64,000 bases of DNA from NCBI GenBank assembly GCA_018136815.1, contig CM030939.1, positions 4,333,419 to 4,397,418 of the forward strand. The letters run 5' to 3'. Of this stretch, positions 32,378 to 42,839 are shown piece after piece. This stretch comes from Isochrysis galbana (taxonomy: Eukaryota > Haptophyta > Isochrysidales > Isochrysidaceae). The stretch's first letter is position 1; every line of letters begins with the position of its first letter. The notes beneath the pieces were generated by a model that was given only the letters and a program-made list of their open reading frames with translations, did not search any database and was not told the DNA's origin. The position numbers and the translations under genes were made by a program.

Positions 32378-33491
32378 CGTGTCAACTACAAATGTGAGCA
32401 ACCCGAGTGCGTGGGGAGGCAACGGCATACTGGTCTAAACCTCAGCAGTGCAGAGCCTCTTCTCACGCGCTGCTCAACTAGGAAATGTAGCTAACATAGT
32501 AAATGTGTCCGGAAGTGAGTGCCGGTGTGTGCGTGGTGTGCGTGTGTCACCATACGGCTTGTGCTCAAGCACACGGCTAGGCGGGGCCGTTATTGGCCCC
32601 GCGTTGCGCGTTAGGTCGCGTTCCGTCGAAAATACACCATCGAATGTCTGTCTACTGCCAGCTTTAGTTTAAAAGTGGCATCGTTAGCCTGTAGTTGTGT
32701 GGGGAGAGGGAAGTAATTGTGGTTTGTGACAAACATGTATGGCTCGGCCTACGTATGCGTATGGAGAGGAAGGAGGGGGCCATGGGAGCTGCAAGGGCTC
32801 ACAGAGGGCGGACCATAGGGAGCACAGGGCGTGGAGGGAGGCTGGGCACCGGCGGTGCCGACGCGGGGCGACACCGGACGGGAGAGCTCGTCCGGCGCCC
32901 AGAGCCTCACTGAGCGCAGCCATGGGCGCATGGGGCGTGGGCGCATTGGGCGACACACGGACACACGGACTCGGAGACTCTTGGACAAAGAAAAAAACGG
33001 GCGGGAAAGACACTCAAGGGGCGGGAACAAACCACGGAAACAAAAACGGGGCAGAGTTGGTTGGAAACCAGGGAGGGGAACCTAGGGGACCGCACAGGAG
33101 AAGAAAGGGAAAGGGGGGGGGGGGATCCCGGAGAGAGCCGAACGAGGAGAGAATGCCGACGGGGGGGGAGAGAGCCTTCTTTCTAGAGCCTTCTCTGGAG
33201 CAAACCTAAGGGCGGCTTTCCCCCCCAACCCCAACGCCAACACCCCCCTCTACGGGACACTCGAGAAGAGGGTGCCCATAGCAGTGGGCGGAGAAGGGGG
33301 AGAGGGAGCGACGGCAACGGGAGTGGGGTGGGCGGTGGGCTAGACGGCCGGCCGAGCGGCGCCGTACGCCCGCGAGAGAGAGAGGGGGGGGGGAGGGGGG
33401 GGGGGAGGGGAGGGGGGGAAGGGGGGAGGGGGAGGGAGGGGAGGGGGAAGCGAGCGCGCGGGATGGCGCGGACGGATTCTCGTGCGAGGGA
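32378..33491. other. intergenic; no convincing gene
   Basis: Several overlapping frames of 80-150 codons on both strands read as low complexity and have no domain. 33100-33460 is G-rich with long G runs. This may hold the promoter of the following gene. Confidence 0.4.
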
Positions 33492-36400
33492 ATGATTGCT
33501 CTACTCGCTCTTGGGGCGGGGCCGTGGCTGCGTTCGCTGGCAGAGGGCGAGATTGGCAAACTCTCTCCACCGCAGCCTCCCGTACCACCAGATCCTCCAT
33601 ACCCTCCGAGCCCTCCCAACCCTCCGCCACACCCATGGTGGCCGCAGCCCTCTCCGCCGCCGCCGACTACGCCACCGCCACCGCCGCCTCCGCCACCGCC
33701 ACCGCCACCACCACTGCCTCCACATTTTCCGCCCTGGCCGAATCTACCGCCGCCTAGTCCGCCGCAGCCGCCACCGCCGGGGTGGCCACCGCTGCCACCG
33801 CCAGTGCCTGCTCCTCCCATTCCGCCAGCCTCGCCACCACCACCGCCCGCACCGCCGGAGCCGCCATCGATGCCCACCCTTCATAACGAAGGCTTCAGCT
33901 GCTTTGACGACTGTCACCTATCCCGCTACGCTACAGAGTCTGGTATCGTTGCCGGGTTTTGCTCCACGCATTTCTGCGGCTCTGGCGTGTGCTGCCGCAA
34001 AGGTTTCTCAGGTTGCGGAGGGCTGGGCTGCATCGACTTCCACTGTTGCGTGGGTGTCGTCCCTCCGCCACTTCCGCCCCCGCTCCCACCCGCACCACCT
34101 CTGCCGCCCGAACCGCCGGAGGTGCCCCCTCCGCCGCCGCAGACACCGTTGATCGGGCTGTTGAACGACGTCCGACACGCAGCCTGCATCGAGCACTCAT
34201 CACTAAGCGCATGGGTAGCAGGAGGTATGCGCACCTATCTCAACAGTCCCGACTGGCTGTGGACGGTGGACTCCTCCTTCAATGACTACCGCCCTTGGTT
34301 TGCGAGTGGTCTGCCGACTGTCCTCGCAGAATTCGCGGATTGGCAGGTTTGGGGCGGAGGCTTTGTCGTGCAGCAAGTGTGGCAGAGTCTGCCTCCTAGT
34401 AACGCGGGCATCCGCCGAGTCGCAATCACCTCAGTCCATTGTGATAGCTTTGCGATACGTAGTGTGGAGGCAAAGTATTGCTTCCCGTTCCTAGTCAGCG
34501 GTCGGGTGTATGGCATCGACATGTCCTGCTGGGGAATTTGGGAGATTGAGCTGCATCGAGAACTTTCGCCAGTGCCTGGACTGATCAACAACACAACATC
34601 GACTTTGAATGGCTCCTTTGAGATGCACCTCGAGCCCGAGTCGTGGTTCGATCTGTCCCATCTGGATTTTCAGACGCGCGAGGTCTTCACATCCTCCAGC
34701 CAGTGCACTTTCCATGCAGTGCCTTTCTTTACCATGCGCCTCGGAAGCGTCAGGTAGCTTGCTGCCCCACGTGCAGTGGTCCACAACATGAGCATAAATC
34801 TTCACGGTGATGATCGCCCGTCCTTGCCATGTGCTTGTGCTTACAGGTTCGAGAACGATCGCGTGGTTGAGATGGCCGCTCAGTCTGGCCGACCGTCGAT
34901 CAACATGAGCGACCCGGGCTACATGGAAGCTGCTAGAGCCATCAACGCTGCACGCTACCTGTTCCAGTCGATGGCCTCTTGTGTTCTCGGGTATGACGTT
35001 GGAGCCGGCTACTTCAGTGCCTTCCTGGAAGCAGTTCCAGTCGCTCCCCAATGCCCCGACGCACAGCGATTTCTCTGCGAGTACGTGGTGGTGCCATCGG
35101 TCATCGAATCAGCTGGCGAGGTATGGGATTTATTGCACTCGACCCTTTTCCTGACTCCTGAGCGGCTTTCACTGCTGTTCGGCGTCGCGTTTGTACTCAG
35201 CCTTCTCTTGACGTATCTCGCTCTACCCGGCCTCGCATCACGAGTGATGCGCAGAAATGGTGCTCCCACGCTGACCCACAAGGCGGTTCGGGAGCAGGAG
35301 GTAGCATTACACATGGAACTTGAGGGGCAAGTTCACAGGGTACTTCCAAGGCAATTGGCCGAGGAAGTGCTCGAGGAGCTGCACGCAAATGAGTCGGCAG
35401 CGGCCTACGTCGTCTTGCCGGAAGAGGCGCCCATGCGTGAAGACAGGTCTACATCCTGCTACTCGGAATTGTCCGCCGATCCGGCAGCTGCAGCACCGGT
35501 GGTGACGCATACGTTGCTCACAGCTCTCGGGTGGTTCACATCGACACGAATTGTGAGATGTGCCCTCGCGACGAGCCGCCTCTCCTTCACCGCGGCTGCG
35601 GCCGCTTTCGTAGCTTTGCTTTTGATGGCACTCCTCTTCGCGCTTTTGATCATCAGCTTCATTTGCATCAGCCTCTTGTTAACGGAGGAGTGGTGCTTTG
35701 ACCATTCCATGGAGACGGCGCTCCCGGAGGCGGCTGTTGCCGCAATCGCCGCAATCGCCGCGTGTGTTGCGGCAATAGCATGCTCTCTGAGCGGAGAAGG
35801 GCTGGTCGCCGTCCTAGCCGCGCTCGTCCTCCAGCTCGGCCTCGTCAGCTTCGCGCTGGCTATGCGCAGCGGCATACGGCTCAATGTCTCGCACTATCGC
35901 GCAGGCTACACAGTGTGCATGGCAGTGGCTGACGTTGCAAAACTTTTCTCGTGTGTTGGCACCTACCATCTCTCGCTTGCTTTGCGTGGACTTTTTCGCA
36001 AAGACCTGCGCTTGCGGCAATCGGTCGTGTCCTCAGGAGCCGTACCAAGCCTTCGCACAACAAGCAACCTTGGGCACGGATCAGCGGGGATACCAACGAC
36101 CGCACACACAGACGCGCCCCTCGTGCACCTCGTGCGCTCCATGACGGTTGCGGAGCTCAAGACACGCTCACTCGTGGGTGGATGGCGCCAAGCTGGACGC
36201 AAGAACCGACGAGCTCTTGGCCGGAGGCTGGGCCTACACAACGAGCAGAGTCTGGCATGGCTTGATGCGTTCGTCATCTTTGTTGTATATTGTATGCTCT
36301 TTGGCCTGAGCGATCGCATTAATTTGACGATGATTGCACTCTTCGGGCTGTACACGACACTTTGTGTACTGCGCGAGCTTGAGCGAGAGATACAGACGCG

Positions 36401-36797
36401 GTTGTTCAGTAGTGACGGCTCATCGATCGAAACGAGCTGGAATTGCCTTGTCGCACGATTTTATGGTGGTGACACTGCCATGTGCGCAACGCGATTGCTT
36501 TGGTGGGCTTTCCTTGTACGCCTCATCAGCATCATTACAACTGCTATCCTCGAACCGATGTGCCTGCAACAACCTTGCGTGGTTCATCAGCTCACCTGCC
36601 CTCTTCCCAATCGCCTGACCCATTTGTCTATTGGGTACTCTCTGGACTTCATCAGTATAACCCTACTGCTTGTTGGCACCATCACGATCGTAGTGGGCGT
36701 CGACCGTGAGGACCGACACGGGCATGCTATCGACGAGGGCACGAACATTGGCCGCTACACATCGCAGAATAGCTTGGCAGCGGAAATAGAATCCTGA
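33492..36797 (+). CDS. proline-rich, cysteine-cluster extracellular/membrane protein
   Basis: Exons are 33492-34753 and 34847-36797 (93-bp GT-AG intron), 1070 residues. Order: a short hydrophobic start, a Pro-rich region of PPxPP repeats (about 25-130), a cysteine cluster (CFDDCHLSR... then CGSGVCCRKGF, GCGGLGC, FHCCVG; about 137-192), a second Pro-rich linker, a globular part with N-glycosylation sequons (NNTT, NGS, NMS), then at least six hydrophobic segments from about residue 545 on. The Pro-rich part recalls pherophorin-type wall proteins. The CGSGxCCR cluster recalls a Cys module common in haptophyte predicted proteins. The C-terminal membrane part is not a family I recognise; a cell-surface sensor or anchor is a guess. 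Confidence 0.8.
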
Positions 36798-38076
36798 CCC
36801 GAAGATGCGGGTGTGCAGATCCACTTCATGATGCGGCTGAGACATGAGCCACGAGCCATCCGCCAACTTTTTTGCGTTCATAGTGAGTGGGTGTTCGACG
36901 AAGAGTTAGGTCATGAACAAAGGCTGCCGGGACGAACTAGGTCTGGGACGCACGGGAAGGATTTTCTCCACCCTTGCTATTGAACGGTGCCCTTGAAGTG
37001 TGTTTGGACGTAGCATTCGCATTCGTATGAGGAGATAGGTAGAGGTAGGCCGTGAGGTAGAGTTAGGTAGAGATTGAGATGAGAAAAATCCAATGTAGAG
37101 GCAGAGGGCTAAGGTCTAAGGTCACGGGCGTCAAGTGGTAGCTCGGAGCTCGGAGTAGATGGAGAAACGCCTAGTTAGGGTTAGGGCCCCTCGGAAGTAG
37201 GTAGGGTAAGCGGGAGCCAGCTGGGGGCTTAAGGGCTTAAGCGCGCCAATGCATTGCCAGTGCACAAAAGATGAAACTTGGGGTTCAATTTTGCTTTCAC
37301 CCTCGCCTCCCCCATCCCCCAACTATCAGTAAACTGATAGGGTCATGGAGCGCGCGCCGCCTCCCTCCCTCGCTGCCGCGGCCCTCGCCGCGATGGAGGA
37401 AGCAATGCAGGACACGCCGATGTCGCCGAGGCGACCGCACCAGGACGACCCCCCCAGCCAGGTGGGCACAGGAGCCAGCGGGCCTCGCCCGCGCATCACC
37501 GCGAACAGCGAGCCGATGACGGCAGCAAGAGAGGTGGGGAGCAACGCGCGCTCCACGACCCTATCCTTTTACAGATAGTTGAAGCCTGCTCGATTTTAAG
37601 AGATGGGAATACTATGCGCGCCAAACTAGTTGCTAGTTGTCGTCTACGCTTTAGCTTTCACTAGCATGCGTTTGTGCTCAACCAACAACCAAGTCCACAT
37701 TTACCATAGATAGTAGTGGCACATCTTCATCAATATAGCTGATGCAACCAGATCGAAAACCAGCAGCTGCAGACTGCTGCGGGGATTGCTTGCTGATTGG
37801 GGCGTCTCGTGGTGAGCGCCAGTCGGCACACAAAGAAAGGCTTGCTGAAATATGTGTTTGATACACCTTTCTCCATGGCATGAGCGTAACAGCCCAAGCG
37901 TCAAGCGAGTGCGAGCGCACGACTTCTCGAGCTCACGACCTCGCTGTGTCTTATACGTGATCATGAGGGAATTATGTGCCAGCGGGAACTACCCCATATG
38001 CATGATTTCATCATGGAATAGGGTAGTAGATGTGCCCTTTCGTGGAGGGCAGACAGAAGACAAATTGGAAGTAGAT
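36798..38076. other. intergenic with a 262-bp fold-back element
   Basis: Apart from the small element at 37320-37581, no gene or RNA is recognised. 37000-37200 has short direct repeats of TAGGTAGAG type. Confidence 0.4.
37320..37581. mobile_element. 262-bp fold-back element with LINE-type ends at both sides
   Basis: The left end CAACTATCAGTAAACTGATAG followed by GGGTCATGGAGCGCGC is the LINE 5' end of the MERAPPP type. The right end, read backward, is CAACTATCTGTAAAAGGATAG then GGGTCGTGGAGCGCGC, another copy of the same end. The inverted similarity runs about 70 bp. No target duplication is seen. It is either two 5' ends joined head to head or a true terminal-inverted-repeat derivative of the LINE. 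Confidence 0.65.
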
Positions 38077-38646
38077 TTACGCAGCAAGCCGCTTTGCCCA
38101 CTGCTGGCGCAGGCGATCGGCCATGCCGGCGCGTGGCTTGACGGGATGTGAGGAAACCCCGAGAGACAAGACGGAGTTTTGTAGCAGGTTCAGCACAAAG
38201 AAAGCAGCAATGGGAGAGATGTCAAGACCAGCGATTGGTGGGATCACTCCGCGGAAAAGGTTGAGGTATACGTCCGATACAGTGAAGATGGGACGCAGCA
38301 ACTCAATCCCCTGCGCCTGCGGAACCCACGAGAGCAAGATACGGAAGGTGATGATGCCTCCATACAAGCTGAGGAAGTTAAGGCTTCCGTCAATGAGGAG
38401 GGCCTCCGCAGCCGAGTCTCCTGGGATGGCGAGTGCAAGGCTCCCAGCCGAGCGCGCCCTGTGCTCGCGGTGGAGTGCAATTGGGCTGATGGCGTGGACG
38501 TGGGCGGAGGCAATCGCTGGGATTGCGCCGACGACACCCAAGTGCGCCGATGCCACGGCGGGGAGCAGGGCGAGCAGCTGAAGGGTCGGCGACATCGCGA
38601 TGAAGCTTGTGCGAGGCACCGGAGTGAGTGGGGGAGGGCGTCCCAT
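38077..38646 (-). CDS. YGGT/YlmG-family membrane protein, probably plastid
   Basis: YlmG/CCB3-type proteins act in plastid division/nucleoid placement or in haem attachment to cytochrome b6 (family knowledge). Single exon, 189 residues. The domain is at about 88-165: LYGGIITFRILLSWVPQ, LRPIFTVSDVYLNLFRGVIPP, then the hydrophobic DISPIAAFFVLNLLQN. Internal Met18 starts an excellent signal peptide (MSPTLQLLALLPAVASA before His), and the next 60 residues are Ala/His/Arg-rich like a transit peptide. That fits import into a secondary plastid. Met18 could be the true start. The upstream flank on the coding strand is C/T-rich. Confidence 0.85.
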   Translation of the reverse strand: MGRPPPLTPVPRTSFIAMSPTLQLLALLPAVASAHLGVVGAIPAIASAHVHAISPIALHREHRARSAGSLALAIPGDSAAEALLIDGSLNFLSLYGGIITFRILLSWVPQAQGIELLRPIFTVSDVYLNLFRGVIPPIAGLDISPIAAFFVLNLLQNSVLSLGVSSHPVKPRAGMADRLRQQWAKRLAA

Positions 38647-38944
38647 TACTCTCTATGTAAGAGCTAGTATCATGAGTAGAGAGGGGGGAGGGGGGAGGGG
38701 GGATTGGGAAAAGAGTGGGGAGAGAGAGGGATCGGGGGGGGGGGGGAGGAGGGGGCGGGGGCGACAACAACAAAACCCCCTCCGAGGGCGCAGCTCGGCC
38801 TCGGGAACCTTCCGAGAAAGAAGCTCTCCCTCGCTCATCACACTCGAAACCCCTCATCGATGATCGATTGGGAGAGACAGATACATGTACTCTGTGGGAG
38901 CTTGTATTAGTTACTTTTTAAACCCTTAATAGTAAGCCCTTTAC

Positions 38945-39065
38945 CCCTAGGGCCAGGCCAGGATATGTCATATATGTTTGGCATATTTCGGTGGATATTT
39001 TGGCATGCATATATGCAACATATTTCGGTGCATAAAAGACCACTGTACATATATGTCGACATATA
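38945..39065. repeat. AT-rich remnant related to the 1,200-bp TIR transposon
   Basis: GGCCAGGCCAGGATATG is followed by spaced CATATTTCGGTG and GGATATTTTGG blocks and ends in a perfect palindrome ACATATATGTCGACATATATG area. This matches the style of the ends at 43037 and 44236. Only one end is evident. Confidence 0.45.
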
Positions 39066-39618
39066 TGTGGCGCGCGCGCGCGCGCGGCAAAATCAAAATC
39101 TTCTCCCGCGGCGCGAGCGAGACCCGAGACCCGACGCCACCAGCAGCCCCCATGCCCCCCCCCTCCATACCCGGCATGGCAGGAAGGAGAGGTGCGAGTA
39201 GCCCGATGCCCGCCCATGCACGCCTGATCTTGATGCCTGCGCGCAGCATCTCACGCACGCCCTCTCTCTCTCTCTCTTGCTCTCTTGCCCTACACGCCAG
39301 GTAAGCGACTATGTCGCCGCGGTGGCTCAACAGACAACGCGGACGTGCTGTGCATGCTTGAGGAGTATGAGGCGGAGGACGGGGATGAGGACGGCGATGA
39401 GTCTGGCGACAAGCTCAAGCGCATGCGCGCGGGCCTTGACAAGGACGGCGACAACGGCGACGACAGGTCCTCCAACTCCATCGAGGTGGTCTCTGAGGAG
39501 GAGGACCATCGCCTGCATGTCCAGGTCGGCCAGCCCGTCATCCACGACCTCCTTGGCCGCGGCGTCATCTCAGCGCTCGGCCGCGGCACTTTTTCGGCGA
39601 GAGCAGAGTACAGCTCGA

Positions 39619-39921
39619 CTACTTCTCCAAGGAGAGCCAAAGGCGCGTGCGTCGGTGGGTTTTGGTCCAAGATCTATCATCAAAAGTGGTTCGCGTGCGG
39701 ACTCGTTCCGTGCCTGGTCGCCGCCAGAAGGCGTCGTGGCGGCTCACGAGGACGGGTGCGTTGCCAAAGACTTCGAGGCAAAGCCGGTCATGCACGCGCC
39801 TGTCCACGCTGTCGACAAACTGGCCCTCGTGCATGAAGCCGAGGCGCATCTCCAGTTTGGTGCACGGGAGTGCTCGGAACTGGCGCACAAGTGCCACAGC
39901 GTTGCTAAGCGCAAGGTCCAT
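39619..39921 (-). CDS. exon with Cet1-like mRNA 5'-triphosphatase domain (partial)
   Basis: A minus-strand frame from ATG 39921 (or from an AG acceptor at about 39928) encodes about 100 residues: KLEMRLGFMHEGQFVDSVDR, then a DAFWRRPG stretch, then RVRTRTTFDD and TKTHRRTRL. The E-x-R start and the later R-x-R and basic strands match the tunnel-type RNA triphosphatases of fungi, protists and large DNA viruses, which remove the RNA 5' gamma phosphate before capping. The last strands of the tunnel are not seen before the stop. Either another exon lies further left or this is a fragment. A plus-strand acidic frame overlaps at 39349-39840 and competes with this call. Confidence 0.4.
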   Translation of the reverse strand: MDLALSNAVALVRQFRALPCTKLEMRLGFMHEGQFVDSVDRRVHDRLCLEVFGNAPVLVSRHDAFWRRPGTERVRTRTTFDDRSWTKTHRRTRLWLSLEK

Positions 39922-40199
39922 GATTCCCTGTGGTGTAGAGGGCGTGGGCGAGGAGCAGGGCCAGTAGGTCGGGAGAGGCAGATAAGGGCGGGGCCGGTGC
40001 GATAGGCGAGGAGTAGCACGTAGCACGTGAGGCGAAGAGAATGTGAGTGAGGCGAGGACGGACGGGGGGAGGGGCTGGACGGCGAGCGAGTCGAAGGTGA
40101 CGGCGAGGAGGTGACGGCCCGGAGAGAATACCGAGGGGGGCACCCGTCTCAGTAACCAATTGTCGTATTCCATACGAGGACAGACTTTCACTTTTAGCC

Positions 40200-40770
40200 G
40201 TGAGCTATTCTAACTCTCGAGGTCTCGTTGATGGGTATAAGACGGTCTTGGTGTACTCGGAGATATTGCCGCTGGCTTCTCCTCCTCGGACTCCTCGGAC
40301 TCTCGGACTCGTCCACCACGATCTCGGTGTGGCGCCTCTTGCGGCTGTGGCGCCTCATGGCGAAGATGATCTGCGGTCTGCGGTCTGCGGATCGCGCTCT
40401 CTCGCTCTCTTCTCTCCGCCGCCCCCGCGGCTCCCCACCCCCCCCTCTCCCGCCTTTACTACCCCTCCTCTCCCGCCCTTTCTTACCCCCTTACCCCCCC
40501 TCTCTCCCGCCCTTTACTCTTACTACCCTACCCTCTCCTCTTCGCCTGATTCCGCGGAGGTGATGCGAGCGCGCAAGATGGCGAAGCTCCGCGTCACATA
40601 CGAGTCGAGCCATGCCGCCTTGGCTGAAGAAGAAGCGGAGGCGGAGATGCGAGCGCAGGTGCGAAGCCGCAGGCGGAAGACAGAGAGAGGAGGCGGCGGT
40701 GGCCAGACTGTGGGGCGCCAAGCAGCTGTAGTGTCGCATTCGCGAGCCTCTGCAGGCTATTTCGCTATTT
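40200..40770. other. uncertain coding fragments
   Basis: Plus-strand codons at 40564-40740 (MRARKMAKLRVTYESSH..., then Glu/Ala- and Arg-rich) and minus-strand codons at 40220-40360 (RRHSRKRRHTEIVVDESESP) both look more protein-like than chance. No domain is recognised and they cannot both be host exons of one gene. The right side is cut by retroelement-like sequence. Confidence 0.3.
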
Positions 40771-40779
40771 TCCGCTCTA

Positions 40780-41820
40780 CCGTTATAACCGCGATGGTAA
40801 GTCATCAATCTTCGTTCTTATGTCTATCTCTACGTCTACGACGTCTCCACGCTTCTATCAATCACTACACTTCATTCAATGTTGGTCTACCATTATACCC
40901 ACGTGGCCAAGCAGCTTCTACAGGCTTCTTTCTACTCGGAATATGAATATGCTCTAGCTCTGGACTGATCACCCAGGTATGGAGATCAAGGGAGTAGTAA
41001 GCACGTGTCGATGAAGACCAAGGAAGTAGCGAGCATCTTGCTTGCTAAAGTACACCCTCAAGAACCTCAAGCGTCTAGACTCTGTAAGTCTGACACCTCT
41101 GTAAGCTTCTAGACTTTTTTAAGTCTACCAGCTACTCCATGGCCAAGCTACGAAAAGCTATAGGTAAAGTGCACGCCGCTGTGCTCGCGTTGAGACGCTA
41201 TTCGCCGATGAATCTTGTAAGATCTTCACTAAGCATGGATGAATCCCTTTCGCGCCTTTTCTGTGTGCAATCCTTCTCTAGGACGACGGGACGACGAGTT
41301 CTCTTCTGGCCAATTGGTTCCTTCTTTGCTCTCTCTGTTGACCCACCGTGGCTTTCGCTCCCGTGTTTATTACGTGTTGCCCTTGTTTATGTTAGAAAGT
41401 GGTGTGGCGTGTCTTCGTACGCACCCAGCAGCCGTCGCAGCGCTCTGCGATCGAGGCCGTACCGTGACCCCTCGTACCCTTGAGCCCCTACTGCCTTGTG
41501 TGTGGTCTCTCGCTAGTAATCACCCACTAGAGATTGACTCAATCTGTTCCTATGGACCCATCACCGCCCTCTGCACTGCCAAATTCGCCCTCGCCGCCTC
41601 GCGCGGACCCCGTCACCACTGCACCCGTGCCCAAGCCTTCCCAAGTATCTTCACCCGCTATCCAAGTCGATAGGCCGCCTACGGACGCGTGGGTTGCCAA
41701 GGATGGAGTCTCAGGAGCCTTACCCGGATCCTGGGAACAGTCCATCTCCACATGTAGTAGCCTATCCCCTATGTTTATGAGAGTGAGTGTGTGCCATTAC
41801 TTGTTCCTAGACAATTAACA
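40780..41820 (+). mobile_element. LTR-retroelement-like 5' leader (fossil), split by a LINE
   Basis: A 750-bp non-coding leader with pyrimidine-rich and AT-rich parts runs into a Pro/Ser-rich frame from about 41552 (MDPSPPSALPN). That style is common at the start of LTR-element leader proteins. The frame is cut at 41820 by the LINE insertion. Family assignment is uncertain, and the element is broken. Confidence 0.3.
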
Positions 41821-42572
41821 CAACTAAGTTTATACTTGGTTGCCCCATGGGGGGGCACGAGCCCCCCCCCCTCTCCACTCCTCCCCTGCCATGGGGGAGG
41901 AACCACCCATGCTCCTGGCACGCCTGATGGCTTGCCAGGAGCAGAATGCCCTGCTGACCCACTCTCTCACTGGCAGGCTTGCCTGCCTCGCGCGTCCTGG
42001 CCTGTCGTGGCCAGCCCATCGCTCCAACCCCCCCTCCCCCCTGTTCGACAGGCAGACAGGTGCAGATTGGGGACCCCTGAGGCACAGGAGCGCCAGCGAG
42101 GGAGAGGCAGGGGAGGCCAGGGCCCAGCCCCAGCCTCCTCTGCCCGCTGAGCTGGCCTCCAGGGGCCTCCAGGGGTCGCCAGGGGCAGCTGCAGGCCTGC
42201 CGCAGGCGCGCCATCGCGCGTGCCTGCAGGAGAGGGGAGAGAGAGCGCGGAGAAGGGGGTGGGCGGAGCGAGAGCTCCGCTCACCGGAAAATAGGTAAGT
42301 CCCGCACCTGTTTACAGGATAAGTCGGGACCGAGGCCGCCGCCAGCCCGGTAGGCGTAGGAGGAAGGGGGGAACGGATCGCCGGGGGGGGGCGCGGGCCA
42401 CCGACCATATCTAAGCCCTTTTCCCCTATCCCCCTAGTAGTGCACGGGGGGAGTCGCCTGATGGCGGGGGGGAAAGGGCCGGGGGAGTGGGGGTGTAGAA
42501 AGTTTCCTACGTGAGTAGAAAGTAGAGGCTGCACGGTCGCGTGTGCGGTGAGACTATTAAGAAATTAATTAA
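41821..42572 (+). mobile_element. LINE-derived copy with 16-bp target duplication
   Basis: This 752-bp insertion is flanked by TCCTAGACAATTAACA at 41805-41820 and 42573-42588, a perfect 16-bp duplication. The 5' end CAACTAAGTTTATACTTGG has one G-T position in the stem, which would still pair in RNA. An ATG at 41893 opens MGEEPPMLLARLMACQEQNA, the same leader as in the 6782 copy. The 3' end is AT-rich (GAAATTAATTAA) without poly(A). No reverse transcriptase is present. Confidence 0.8.
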
Positions 42573-42839
42573 TCCTAGACAATTAACAATCGCATTGACA
42601 AATGCAACTTTGGCAATGACAATGTAGCTGTTTATGGTCTCCGGCTGGGGTTTATGATCTCCGGCTGAGGCTCGTTACACGATTCGACCCAAAGAAAAGG
42701 TAATACTGACGCCTGTTTACGATATGTCTCCAGGTCGACACTAGACGCGACTGGCGGGCACCGCCTAAGCGCGGCGCCAGACGAAAACGACTAAAGAGGC
42801 GGGGGCCGCAAAACAAGAAGACAAAAAAAAAGGTAAGAG

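Noticed and set aside
33206-33877. Glycine-rich minus-strand protein
   Set aside because: It is the reverse of the proline-codon tract of the plus-strand gene, whose intron and downstream domains support the plus strand.
34776-34846. Separate gene starting at 34776 with MVHNMSINLHG
   Set aside because: These codons lie in the 93-bp intron; the splice at 34753/34847 restores phase with the upstream exon.
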